From positions 50,864,001 to 50,928,000 of the forward strand of contig NC_057835.1 in the NCBI RefSeq assembly GCF_910594005.1: a stretch of 64,000 bases of DNA. Direction: 5' to 3'. The notes under the pieces are model-generated. The model saw only the letters and a program-made list of their open reading frames with translations. It was not told the origin of the DNA and made no database searches. This document shows positions 1 through 11,399 of this stretch, one piece after another (the first letter of the stretch is position 1; the number at the start of each line of letters is the position of its first letter). This stretch comes from Cervus elaphus. Lineage: Eukaryota > Chordata > Mammalia > Artiodactyla > Cervidae. The position numbers and the translations under genes are program-made.

Positions 1-2930
1 TGCTGATATCATTGAAAGCTTCTCTTCCAGTTTGCACTTGAGTTTTCTTATTAATCAAAAAACAGCTTGAGTTAGACTTTTGCAAGGGCCAAATATCCCA
101 TTGCCAAAAATTCTATCAATTGAAGAAGTGCTGAATATATAGCTTCTTTTTTCCCCTGTGTTTAATTAAATGTTTGGATAATAACACCTGCCCTACTATC
201 CTCCCTAAAAGATAATATGTATAGTATAGAATACACTTAGAATTTTTCTTAAGTGATAGCTTCAGGCTTTCTGGAAAAATAGTATAAGTATATCTTTCAG
301 ACCTCAGGATCACTATGCTGAAATCTGTACTATACTAGAAATATTCATTTTTTAAAACTAACTTTCTTTGCTATATTTCAGTAATGACAGAATGCATAAA
401 CCTATTACAAAAAAGTGATTTTCTCTTTCATAGAGAAGGAAAAAAACATGTAATTGAAAGAGCTGAAGAATTAGTTCAAGTTTTTAATTTAAAAAATAAT
501 AGTTTTGAAACTTTATAGAAAAATAGCCTGGGATTTCTAATGTCAGTTACGACAGTTTCCAAATAATAAAATGTTTTTCTTAAACAGAAGAAAAATTAAC
601 CAAAATAGTAAAATTGAGCAAGTTCTGAAAAAAATAAAACAGCTTCATTTTAATCCACCTTGAAAATCAAGATTAAGATTAATAGACTAAATAAAAAGTT
701 TTTGTTCCATTTGAGACTTGATGTTACATAGTTGACCTAAAGATTCTCCTTTATAACTCTAACTGCTTTCAACCTTCTGAATAATTTTCCTTTCACTCTA
801 AAACTTTCCACCGTTAATCTCTGGCCAATCGTAACTTTTTGATTTTAAAAAATATTTAAGGAAGAAATTAATAACACCATTTTGGTGATTCTTAAAGGGG
901 AACTGATGTATCCTCTTACATTTAAAATACTATCTAAATAATTCAAAAATACACCCTCAAATGTCAAACTTTCCTAAGGTCTTTAATTCAACACAGAATT
1001 ATTGCTCTTTGAAACGTTAAACATAACAAGTACATTTAGGTGTTAGAAATGGTTTTAATACATACAGTATATAGTATTTCTAAGAATCTCTAATCTGTTG
1101 ATTTTAAGAAACATACACTTAAACACTGTACATTCCATAATTCCATAGTACCAGAACAGAGGATGTTACAAATCTAAAAGACAGCATTGCCTAAAGGTAA
1201 TGTAATTGGAGAAAATCGTAATTGTATTTTGCCAACTTGATTTTCTCTGATTAAAAAGAAAAACTTTAAAGTTGAAACAGTAAACATTAAAGGCAATTTT
1301 ACATTGCTAGCTTTAAGTGAATAATATGTAAATCAGAGCTGGAAAAAAAAACCTTCAGTAATTCAGACACATGTAATATTCTTTTAATATTATTGCAAGA
1401 CAGCTAAATGAAAGACAGAAGGTAATAGTTGCTAATGTATTTGTGATTCAAATAAATAATGTAGTTACTATATTCATATTCACATTTTATGCAAAACTAC
1501 TTTGAAACAATGCATATGTCCTATTTTCAAAAAGCTCAATCAAGCACCTTGATCACTACATAGAAATAAAGCAGAGAAAATAATCAGTAATTAAAATGCA
1601 AGTTCCAAGGGGTAATACCTTTCAGAAGAAAGTTACAGAAGCATCTGATTCTAAAAATGCCAGGCAGTTTTCATAACCATGAATACAATTTCTTAGCAGG
1701 TGGAGGTACAGTTTTTCTCACAACATATGTCTGTCAATAGCTTCCTTAAGAAGCTGGTAATGTAATGAAATTTTTAAAAAAATAAATTATTAGAATAATC
1801 TCCCATTCTTTCTGGTAGCCACCATTTTAATCACTGCAAATTACATCCTTCTTTAGTGATATGACTCTCTCAGTTCTTCAGCTTTCTTCAAAAATTATTG
1901 ACTTTGTAATATGTTTCTGAGAAATCCCAACGCTAGTAATCAGATAGACATCCTATATACTTCTTAAAATATAAAAAGGCGCTTGACATGAATGCACGCG
2001 TTACAGAGCCATCTAACAGGATTCACAATAGGAATAGAACAAAATAGTTCAGTTATGATAAAAGCGGCCCTTTTTTTCTATCCAGTATATAAGAAAACAA
2101 TTTAAGATCTGCATTTGAAGACAGTAAAATGGCAGACAATAACATTCCCTTCATTTTTATTGTAAAGTGATTAAAATGCTGAAATACAATATCTACCTCT
2201 TGATTTATCTAGTCAGCATTTTATCTAAAATATTTTCTAAGCAGGCGAGTTTAAAATGGACTCTACCTTCAATTTCCTATTATGTCTAATCTTGCTCTCC
2301 TCGACTAATGACTTTATTATTGGAAATCTGCAGTTCATTGTTAGTTTCTCTTAACTCAAAAATAAACCTTAGGGCTTTGTCCATTCACCTTAATACCCCT
2401 CTGGTTTGTTCTAGGGAAATTTGCCTTGCAGTTACCTTAGTCATTTCCCCAGTGCCTTAACCCTTCTAGTGAGTGAACCTATTTTTCTGTCTTCCCTTCC
2501 GAATGCTTCTAGTTCTTCTCATTTTAGCATTTGGGAACTTCTATCAAGGCTCTGTAAGTATTAAGTACAGTTATTGTTCATGGGGGCCAAGTGTAAACTT
2601 TCTTCCCCAAATCCTTGTTAAATGTCTATTGTAAGGATTTAAATGTATGAATCACTTTGCAGTTTCTGTTCATGCTTCTGACTGTAAACCTATTTTATAG
2701 ACAGAACCAAAGCCATGTATTGGATGAAGATATTACAGTGCCCATGTTGAAATTTACATAAGAATGGTCAGTCCAGGAGACCCCACTCTGTACTAAGCAC
2801 CATATTCCATGCTTTATATGCAGGTTCTTATGTATATTTCACAATAAGCAATGGCTTTGCAATTTTTCTGTGCCCTCTTTTTCTTCCCCATCTCACAGCT
2901 GATCCCTCAGCAAATTCTGTCTGTTCTACT
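1..2930. other. unassigned AT-rich single-copy sequence
   Basis: I recognise no gene, RNA or repeat family here. The stretch is AT-rich, with short A and T runs and stop codons in every frame. It contains no SINE or L1 motif that I can name. It could include conserved noncoding sequence or untranslated exon, but nothing in the bases proves that. Confidence 0.5.
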
Positions 2931-3570
2931 TTCAGAATAAATCTAGAATATGATTACTTCTTACCACCTCCATGGCTACCATCCTGGTTCAAGCCACCAC
3001 AGTCCCTAACCTGGAATACCACAATAGTCTCTAAGGGATCTCCTTGCCTGTATTTTCTCCACTACGGTCCCTTCTAAACACAGCAGCCAGAGCAAGTCTT
3101 GTCAAATCATAGGTCCGATTGTATCACTCATTTGCTCCCTGCCCTCCGTTGGCTGTTCATTTTTACTCTGAGTAAAAACCAGAGTCATGTCTCTGCCTCA
3201 GTAGATCCTACACCACACTGCATTCCCTTGACCTTCTCCAAAGCAGCAGGCTTTCTCTCAACTCAGTCTCTGCCTCTGGTTTTGTCTTTTTCTTAAGGAT
3301 CTTTCCTCAGGTGTCATCTTCTCAGTGATTGCTCAACTGGGCTTTTCGCCTAAACGGCAGTCATTTCCCCACCTTGATTCTTCTTGTCATTCTTAATGCT
3401 TTTATTTTTTTTTCCCCACTGCACTTAATACCATCTAACATATCGTACATTTTGCTATACATTTTAACATATATTAACCATGGCTGAGCTCTGCCTATCC
3501 CAAAAGAATGTGAACTACATAAAAGCAGTTGAAGACCCTCAATGAATATATGTTGAATGAATGAATGAAC
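2930..3570 (+). mobile_element. L2 LINE, 3' part
   Basis: This is an old LINE-2 relic. It follows the familiar L2 3' region in order: a CCACCAC-rich start, CAGCAGCCAGAGCAAG, then the stretch on reducing sample-like pyrimidine-rich sequence. It finishes with the diagnostic tail TTGAATGAATGAATGAA at about 3551-3568. The copy is diverged and has no usable reading frame. Confidence 0.7.
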
Positions 3571-3574
3571 ACCT

Positions 3575-3700
3575 ACATGAGGTAAGCAATATTATTATTA
3601 TCTGTATTTTAGCAATACATAATGGGATGCTTGGAGGGATCAAATAATTTGTCTGAGGCCACAGAACCAGATGCTCTTAACCACTACTCCGTCCAGCCTG
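3575..3700 (-). mobile_element. MIR SINE
   Basis: Read on the minus strand, this shows the core of the old mammalian tRNA-derived MIR. On the plus strand it appears as TTGTCTGAGGCCACAGAACC followed by a gene-poor tail. It directly abuts the L2 tail. Diverged relic. Confidence 0.5.
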
Positions 3701-3964
3701 TCAAACCAGAATGGTAATTCTTGCATCTGTTGCTTTTCCCACTTTTCATGTACTCTCCATCATGGCCTGTCTCTGTAAGACATGAGTCTCGACAAAGGTA
3801 AAATTGTGAGATAGCACTCTAGCTGTGCTGAATACAGTGTCTTGCAGAGAGTGGGTATGTAAGGCATATTTGAGGGTCTGAGCTAAAAGGAAAGATTAAG
3901 AATTTTCATTTGGGTGTTTGCAAGTTCTGTGAAATTTAAGGCATAGAGTATTTATCATCAAATG

Positions 3965-4140
3965 ACATTTCTGCCTAGCCTGATGATGAGGGAAATTCCT
4001 TTAGTTCCCTGTGCTTCACTTTCCCATTGATGCAGCGGAAATAATGAGGATAGATACTTATTGTAGCTGTAGGTAGTGCTTAACAGTGCCCAGCACATAG
4101 TAAATATTCAGTGAGCTACCTCTTGCTATTAGCATCATTA
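3965..4140 (+). mobile_element. MIR SINE
   Basis: Plus-strand MIR relic. It shows the core order: a cytosine-rich TTCACTTTCCCATTGATG, then AATAATGAGGATAG, then CAGTGCCCAGCACATAGTAA near the 3' end with a TTA-rich tail. No coding capacity. Confidence 0.65.
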
Positions 4141-4199
4141 TGGTTATCATGGTTATTTTAGGTTAAATAAAATACAGACGTCCTACTGTGGGCTGTGTA

Positions 4200-4855
4200 T
4201 CATCTCACTTCTGCCCAGCAATCATTTCTTCTCCTCTCTCCCCATGTGCTTGGAGCCAGCCATCAGGCTTTCTCGCTCTTTTCTGAACCACTCTCTCCCT
4301 GCTCAAGGCCCATCTACCGACTGTTCCTCCAAGATTAAAAAGCAGCATTCCTGCCTTTTCACACTTGAAGTCTCAAGAACATGTCACCTAGCTGCTCAGT
4401 GTGGCCTGTTTGAACAACCCAGACTAAAGAAATTCATGTGCTTAGTTGCTTAGTCATGTCTGACTCTTTGTGACCCCATGGACTTAGCCTGCCAGGCTCC
4501 TCTGGCCACAGGGATTCTCCAGGCAAGAATGCTGGAGTGGGTTGCCATGCCCTCCTCCAGGGGAATCTTTCCAACCCAGGAATTGAACCCAGGTCACCTG
4601 CATTGCAGACAGAAACTCATCTTCCACCAATCACTCTCTTCTGATTTTTCTTTCCATATTTGATGTTTCTTAATTTTCTTTTCTTTTTTTTCTATTTTTT
4701 ATTGTCCATCTGACCACCAGAATAGAAAAGACAAGAGCACAATGACTGTATTTCTCTTCTTTACCACATTTCCTTAGTACCTTTCCTTTAGTACCTAAAG
4801 CAGTGTCTAGAACACATAGGTATTCCATAAATATTAATAGAATAAATATCTTAGC
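4200..4855 (+). mobile_element. L2 LINE, 3' end, split by a SINE
   Basis: Old L2 sequence flanks a Bov SINE. The downstream half has the typical L2 end: an AGAGCACAATGACTGTATTT-like block, AAGCAGTGTCTAGAACACAT and a TCCATAAATATTAATAGAAT tail. The upstream half is less certain. Confidence 0.5.
4438..4610 (-). mobile_element. Bov-tA/BOV-A2 SINE, truncated
   Basis: Ruminant SINE on the minus strand. The plus-strand copy shows TTGTGACCCCATGGACT, GCAAGAATGCTGGAGTGG and ATTGAACCCAGGTCACCTG, all diagnostic of the Bov-A unit. The tRNA-like head is missing. Flanking 10-bp repeats AGAAATTCAT (4428-4437) and AGAAACTCAT (4611-4620) look like a target-site duplication with one change. Confidence 0.9.
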
Positions 4856-4859
4856 GAGT

Positions 4860-5770
4860 AAGTAAATAAATAGGGTACTTGGTTCAGATTAGGATGTTCA
4901 GAGGTGGTAAAGCATGAAAATACATCTACCATATAATAGTCTAGGAGGTAGAAATGGGCCCTGAGGGTGGGAACCCTTCAACAAAAACATACATTCTGTT
5001 TAACCTCAGATACAAATATTGTATGAAGCTCTTCAGATACAGCCCTTATATTTTCTCACAACAGTAAAGCATGGTATTCAGAAGCAGTATACAACTGCAG
5101 AACATTTTGAGGCTTGGTTCCCATCTGTCTTGAAGGGTATTATCTTGGTCCATGGCCCACTTTCAGAGGGCTCTTTTCCCTAATATAGCCAGCGTATCAT
5201 TTGACCCCCTAATTACTGAAGAGAATCTAAATCCCAATGCTTTTGAAGTACCTACAGGTAATGTGAATCATTAGAAGCATATGTCATAAAAACTGAAGAC
5301 ATTTTTCAAATCGCTTAAATTATAATAATTAATTTAATATGCTTCATATGTTTAAACTATATTTAGTTTCAAGCCATATGCTTTCTTACATGAAATGGAG
5401 TTCCAGATTTTTCTATTGCTTTTTACAGTACAGTACCCAAACTGGAATTTGTCCAGCACATCAAGGGTTAACATGCCCACACTAGAGAAACATGTCTAAT
5501 ATCTGTAATAAGTACTAAGAATTAGAAAAAAACAAAAAACTTGTCTTTAAAAAGAAGGCCCACTTTGAGAGATACCATAACCCAAGTCAATCACTGCCAT
5601 GTTAGGGAATGCTCACTGCTTTTGGAAGCCTGAACTTTGTTTTCAGAGTTCCGAGCAGCCACCTCTGCTAAGATGTCAAAGCCACAGATATGTTGCTGTC
5701 ATAGGTCCTTATTTCTGTTCTTTAGACATCTTCTTTTTTTTTTTCCTGCCAAAGAATCTGTTTTACAAAA
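4860..5770. other. unassigned sequence
   Basis: AT-rich sequence in which I see no gene, RNA or clear repeat. Open frames are short and have no recognisable protein content. Confidence 0.45.
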
Positions 5771-5773
5771 ACA

Positions 5774-5853
5774 TTAAGTCGGCCAAAATGTTTGTTCAGG
5801 TTTTTCCGTACTGTCTTACAGAAAAACCCAGTGAACTTTTTGGCCAACCCAAC
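5774..5853. mobile_element. mariner-derived MITE, palindromic (copy 1)
   Basis: An 80-bp palindrome. The left arm runs GGCCAAAATGTTTGTTCAGG and continues TTTTTCC. The right arm is AGAAAAACCCAGTGAAC then TTTTTGGCCAACCCAA. It matches the internally deleted ruminant mariner element, with its TTGGGTTGGCC terminal repeat, seen again at 41226 and 53887. The left tip is mutated (AAGTCGGCC). It is non-autonomous, with no transposase. Folded as RNA it would make a long imperfect hairpin. Confidence 0.8.
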
Positions 5854-8800
5854 AGCTTCTGATTTGTTTTATTTTATGTCCTTAGATCTATCTAGTCTCT
5901 CCCCATTCTTTCAGAGATTGAATGAGCTGTTTTACAGTTTATCATTGCCTTTGTTTTTTATTTTCCTCCGTTTTCTTTTCCACTGTTACTATCCCAAGGC
6001 CATGTAACAGTTAAATCATGCCATTTGTGGCTTTCAAGATGAACCAGATATAAGGCAAAGATTGTGGACAATTTTCAAGTGACAAAGAAAAGATTTCATG
6101 ACATAAATATATCTTCAAGTGACAATATTCATCAACCAGCACTGACTTCTTTTCTTAGACTTGAAATTTTTTTTTTTAAAGAGAGTATTTAATTTGTGGC
6201 TTATCTGGCAAATGCTAAGTAGCTTCATTTAATTTGTTCTCTTTACTGCTTTCAACAATTGTTGGGTAACTAGACTGATGATAGGATGAAATGAAGAAAG
6301 ACTCCTACTTTGTGAAATGACAAATCATGATTACAGGTATTATTATTTATTAATAACTAATCAATGTTCTACTGTGTCTGTTCTTTGGCTTTCAGAGGGT
6401 TATATGTAGAAACAGTGCCATCATTTTAGAAAACAGTTTTGATAGAAATGGAATTTGTTTTCTCTCTGATTCAGAACTCCCAGGGATTCTCTATTTTATT
6501 TAAGAGAAAGAGCCTCTTTGTTTCAATTTGCATACTTTGGGTTACTTCACTGATGTAATAACCAGCTCCACTGTCCCACTGCCTATTGTCAAACAGTTGT
6601 ACATAAAATCACGCTGATATTAATCTAGAAAGGCACTGGCAACCAGAACTTACCACCACCTACAAAGCTATATTTTGAAAGGTTCTTATTCTAAATACAT
6701 GTGAATACTTGTGTGGTTTTGGGAGGTGAGGAGGTTGTTTTTTTGTTTTTGTTTTTTCAATATAAACAAGTAGTTTTGTCACATGTGTAAATCCCAGGGA
6801 ATCTAGTTGACAGCATATGATATTTCCTATTCGATGTTTGTAAACTCAAATTAGCTGCAGAAAAAGTGATTTCCAGGCCAGTGTGTAACTCTGCTAACCA
6901 GCTGCCTGGACAGGGCCAGCTATCTGCTTCTGGACTTGCTTTAGCTAATGTCCACTGGAACATGAGAAGAAACATAAATAATTTTTCTTTTTGCAAAGAC
7001 TACTTCATTATAGGCCAGCTGTGACCTTAATGATCAACAGCTGTAAGCACACATCAGCCCAAAGCAGAGAATTAAAAGCATAATGGAGATTTAGGAAATA
7101 GATGAATTGACAGGTGTTGGAAGGATGAATTATTGCTTAAAGTAATATATAATTTAAAGTAGAATATTCTGGGAAAATGTTTATAGGAAGAACATTCCTT
7201 CTAGTAAAACAAAAACAAAAAATTACCAGTAACCAGTACTTCAGCATTAAGAATTGGTCCTTGGTGTTTAATTCACACTTTTAACTCTCATGCACTACTT
7301 CTTACAAATGCTATGCCAGCTTGACTGGTGACTGACAAAGCATGAGTGCAGATTTTTATTTTAGTCTGTGTGCATTTTGGGGGAAATGTGTAGCTCCTCA
7401 TACCTTTGAATTATTGAATATTTTTTGAAAAAAATATTTCTAATCCATTCCATCTTATCTTAAAAATTTTACTTACCAATTAATCACATATTTTCTCCTC
7501 AGGATATTAATATTAGAGCTATAGCTTTTAAAGGTATTTTCTCAGACAAGGGCCAAGTGAATAATTTTATGATATCCCTCAGGATACTGAAGAGCTCTGC
7601 TTCAGCAAATTTCAAATATTACTAAACACTTTTTAGACACATTTAAAATTTTACCAGGCATTTTTTCTACTGTACTAATTTTTTAATTAAAGGAATTGAG
7701 TCCAGGATGTCAAGTGATAAAAGCATTGTTTCCAAGAATTAATTACAGCTCTACAAATCATTCTCTTTCTGATTTTAAAAAGGTGATCTACCCACAAGTT
7801 TTCCAGTTCATTCAATTTTTTAAAAAGATAATTGTTTCTATGAACTTCCAATATGCGATTTTATTCACTCTTTAAAATGTTGGTAGTCAATAAATATTAT
7901 TGAAGAGTTATTTAATGTGGAGTCTTTTCAGGTTTGTACAATAAATTCTGTTCTGTAATTTTAAAGAGCCGTTTGTAAATAATTATTTCGATGATGACTT
8001 TAGGTATAAAGTATTAACATTTGAGGCGAGTTAAGAATTAGGACGCAGGATGGCAGGGAAACAGTCTTTGCTAATCAACTCACTGTTCATTTTTATTCCT
8101 GGAACTGCCAGGTGATGATTTATATGTATATTTTCTTGTAAAACCACAATTCATTAACTTCCCTGAGACCTGTAGCTCTGGAAATTTAAGTTACATTAAA
8201 GCTGCACCACCTGCTTGTACTTCAATAGGTTCATGGCTAGACTCTCAGTCTCCTCCTGTAAACCTCCCACCGGTAGAAACGCCAGCGCTACCTTCTGGCA
8301 CGCTCGTGATGCCATGCTACCATTTCACAGCGTACCGAGAGCATGGTCAACACTTGAACCTCCAAAACAGCAATGGGATCAGACTGGCTAACTGCTCCAT
8401 GGTGATGGTGCCCACGATGGCACCTACAGAGCTACCCCTCCCAAAATAACCTTCTCCCCTTCCTCACTGAAGCTGTTCTTCTTTCATCGAAACCTGTTTT
8501 TCTCTTCACTTATTTTTGCTAACCAAATTTTACAATAAAAGACATGATAGGAGGCACACTAGACAGAAATTAACATACACGAAAAGCATACCCTTTTACC
8601 TCCTCTAACTCTTGTCCAAAGAACAAGGAGGCTTATAATGTCCTCCTTGTTCTTGCTGTTAAAAAAAGTTTACAATTCATGCTGCAAAATATTCTGGTAA
8701 AGCCTCTGGCAAATGCATACAGTAAATCAGTCCTGCCCTCGCCGAAGTTTTAATTTGCATGCCTGTGTCTCTGGAAACATTCCGGAGCCTTCTAAGAAAG

Positions 8801-8885
8801 CATTCCAGTGTCTGCCTCTGTAAGAGTCCATATGGCAAATGCCTCAGAGATCACAGAACTTTTCTTATTGAAGGCCAAACATACC

Positions 8886-8906
8886 TCCCCCCCTACCCCC
8901 CACCCC
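8886..8906 (-). other. potential G-quadruplex tract
   Basis: Cytosine runs of seven, six and four separated by TA and A on the plus strand give a compact G-quadruplex motif on the minus strand. The seven-base run can supply two G-tracts. Purely a sequence-motif call. Confidence 0.5.
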
Positions 8907-9210
8907 AATTGTGTTTGGAGTTCTCAGTAGGAGCCTAACGAAGATTCTGGAAATAATGGGAAGAGCAAAGGCAACGTGGCATCAAGAAAGGGAGGAAAGT
9001 ATATCTGAAGACTGAGACCTGTATGACCTGATTAAGCGGCACTCACTCACGTAATGCACGTCTTGGAACAAGGCAGGCTTCTTGCTCTTGGCTTCAGGAA
9101 ATGAGAATGAGAGGGCATATATCAGAGGATGGAGCTGATTAGGTTAGCAGTTCAATTAAAATGTTTAAATGTGCCCTCTGATACATACTGATTTTACATT
9201 TATTTTACTC

Positions 9211-9228
9211 GGGGCCGGGGAGGGGGGG
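9211..9228 (+). other. potential G-quadruplex tract
   Basis: GGGGCCGGGGAGGGGGGG has four possible runs of three or more guanines with loops of one or two bases on the plus strand. It stands out in otherwise AT-rich DNA. Confidence 0.55.
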
Positions 9229-9549
9229 CATCTACCATGAATGTTCTCTAAAACGAAAGAGCCAGGGATTTTAAAAGCATTGGATTTTTTGAATGGGAGC
9301 ATTTTTCAGTGTCCTGAGTATGCAAACAAAACTTGCAAGTGTGTGTTTCCCCAGCTCAGCCCTCAATGTAAAAGGCAGTCGTGCTTCTGGAAAAAATAAA
9401 TCACAACATCAATTTGGTCTCTGAAATGCAAAATTACAACTTGGAAATCACATTTAGGACCTTGTCCTAATGATGAAGGAATTTAAAGGGAGTAATAAAA
9501 GGGGAAATATTTCTAAGTGAGTCCTTTCCCCTGAAGACACTGGTGGTAC

Positions 9550-9720
9550 CCATTCATTGCACAAGCATTCATCCAGTGTTTGCTCTGTGCTCTTCACTCC
9601 AGGATGCGCTGGGGAAGGCGGTGGGGAGGAGAAAATCACACCATAGTTCATCCCTTTAAACAGTCTAGTGGGGAAGAAGACACATAATAGATGATTGTAA
9701 AACCACGAAGGGAGTGCATG
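9550..9720. repeat. ancient interspersed-repeat-like block, unclassified
   Basis: It has the layout of a common old mammalian repeat: a CATTCATTGC start, GTGTTTGCTCTGTGC, then AACAGTCTAGTGGGGAAG and a purine-rich ACACATAATAGATGA tail. Blocks of the same layout occur at 22280 and 53620. I cannot name the family with confidence. Confidence 0.35.
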
Positions 9721-10740
9721 AGAGAGTTGACTACAGAGTTAAATTCCTCTTCCCACCACTGCCACTAACCTGATGGGGTCAAGGGTCTTGTGAAAAATAA
9801 CCACTAAACTGAGCCTTAAGGCTAGAAGTTAGCCAAATAAATTGGTCTTGGATTGGGCTGGCAAAGAAGACAGAGCATGAGTATGGTTTGAAGGAGGATG
9901 AGAAGGACATGAAATGCTCTCTTTTAACCACTCAAAGTTCTGCACAGCTCAGGTGTTAAAAGGTCAGGAATGGAGTGATGAAGGGGGATGTTTAAGACGT
10001 GAGCAGGCACGAACCAGATGATGTAGGCTCTTGAATGCTTATTAAAGAGCTTGGATTTTTAAAAGAATTCTAAGTCTGGGTGTCTCAGACGTCACTGTAA
10101 AAACAGCTCACAGCTCTGCATCTCCTGATATATATTCTTTCCATTTATCCTTCTTTGTGCATCAGTACATTTGTTTTAAAAAGAACCTTTATGTATGTTG
10201 GTCTCAGGATCATCAATCTAAAGGTGAGTGACAGGGAGAGTGTTGGATGACAGTGATGAGGAGATCTGGGGGGTGGGATGGAGCTAGGACATAAATGTGG
10301 AGGGAGATGAACAAGTTCTCTCATTAGTGGTAGAGACCCAGGATAGTGCTAACCATGCAGTTGGCCCCAGGGTCTGGTAGAAAGAGAAGCCTCAACTGCA
10401 CAAGCCAGTGAGACAATATTTTCAGGGAAATCTAGGTTCTGGTTCAGGGCAAAGGAAAAATCACGCTCTGCCAACACTGGGAGGCTATAGAAGAAGCTGT
10501 TCAATAAAACTGAAATGTTCCAGAGGCAAGAAGCAAGGTAGGGTGGTCCTGAGTCATAAGTCCCAGGGGAGGACATTTATGACAAAAACAACAGGTGGGG
10601 ACTAGAGAGGAAGGCAGTCTTTGTGGGAAGAAGGTGTCAGCGAGAGGCTTCAGAGGGAATGAACTCAAATGTTTGCCCATTTGTGTCCACTGCAGAACCG
10701 GTTGAGCCACTGGAGGCCCAGTGTGGCATCAGAGTAGATT
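9720..10740. other. unassigned, possibly old L2 (minus) relic
   Basis: Parts, such as GAACCAGATGATGTAGGCTC followed by a CTTGGATTTT block near 10010-10060, resemble the reverse of an L2 interior. The match is weak. No gene is recognised, and overlapping open frames on both strands here have no known motif. Confidence 0.25.
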
Positions 10741-10756
10741 TGCAAGAGTGGTTTTT

Positions 10757-11351
10757 AAAATTTTTTATTGGAGTGTAGTTGATTTAAAATGTATTAGTTT
10801 CAGGTATGGGCTTCCCAGGTGGTGCTACTGTAAAGAACCCATCTGCCAGTATAGGAGACATAAGAGATGTGTGTTCGATCCCCAGGTCAGGAAGATCCCC
10901 TGGAGGAGGACATGGCAACCTACTCCAGCATTCTTGCCTAGAGAATCCCAGGGACAGAAAAGCCTGCTGGGCTACAGTCCATGGGGTCACAAAGAGTTGA
11001 ACAGGGCTAGAGCAACTGAACGTGCTCATTAGTTTCACGTATACAGCAAAGTGAATCAGTTACACATAAACATGTATCTTTTTTTAGATTCTTTTTCCCT
11101 TTGAGGCTATTACGGAGTACTGCGTGGAGTTCGTGTGCTCTACAGTAGGTCCTTATTAGTTACCTGTTTTATAAATAAATGTGTGTATATGTCAACCCCA
11201 ATCTCCCAATTTATCCCTGCCCTGCTATACCTCTGGTAACCATGAGTTTGTTTTCTACATGTGTGACTCTATTTCTGTTTTGTAAATAAGTTCATTAGTA
11301 CCATTTTTCTAGATTCCATATATAAACAATATCTTATGATACTTGGTAATG
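10757..11351 (-). mobile_element. L1 LINE 3' end, split by a SINE
   Basis: 5'-truncated L1 on the minus strand. On the plus strand it starts TTTTTTATTGGAGTGTAGTT (the L1 3' end with its A-tail as T) and runs through ATACAGCAAAGTGAATCAG and CTCCCAATTTATCCCTGCC. Flanking 9-bp GTGGTTTTT at 10748-10756 and 11352-11360 is a plausible target-site duplication. A Bov-tA copy sits inside it. Confidence 0.85.
10807..11027 (+). mobile_element. Bov-tA SINE inside the L1
   Basis: Plus-strand ruminant SINE. It has a tRNA-like head (GGCTTCCCAGGTGGTGCTAC, GTGTTCGATCCCCAG as B box), the body GCAACCTACTCCAGCATTC and the 3' part GGGGTCACAAAGAGTTGAAC. Its 14-bp target-site duplication is ATTAGTTTCAGGTA (10793-10806) and ATTAGTTTCACGTA (11028-11041), both made from the host L1 sequence. 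That proves the SINE came later. Confidence 0.95.
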
Positions 11352-11399
11352 GTGGTTTTTGATTGCCTTTTATCGACCCTCTCCTGGAGTCCAGGCTAC

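Larger units (their letters stand above)
5860..9550. other. unassigned, largely single-copy sequence
   Basis: No gene or repeat family is recognisable across this stretch. It holds two C- or G-rich tracts (separate entries), a local CpG cluster near 8270-8345 and a possible conserved noncoding block near 6820-7110 (see findings). Short open frames here carry no known motif. Confidence 0.4.

Noticed and set aside
10220..10230. Plus-strand splice-donor-like AAAG/GTGAGTG
   Set aside because: No acceptor or open frame upstream that made sense. Such sites occur often by chance.
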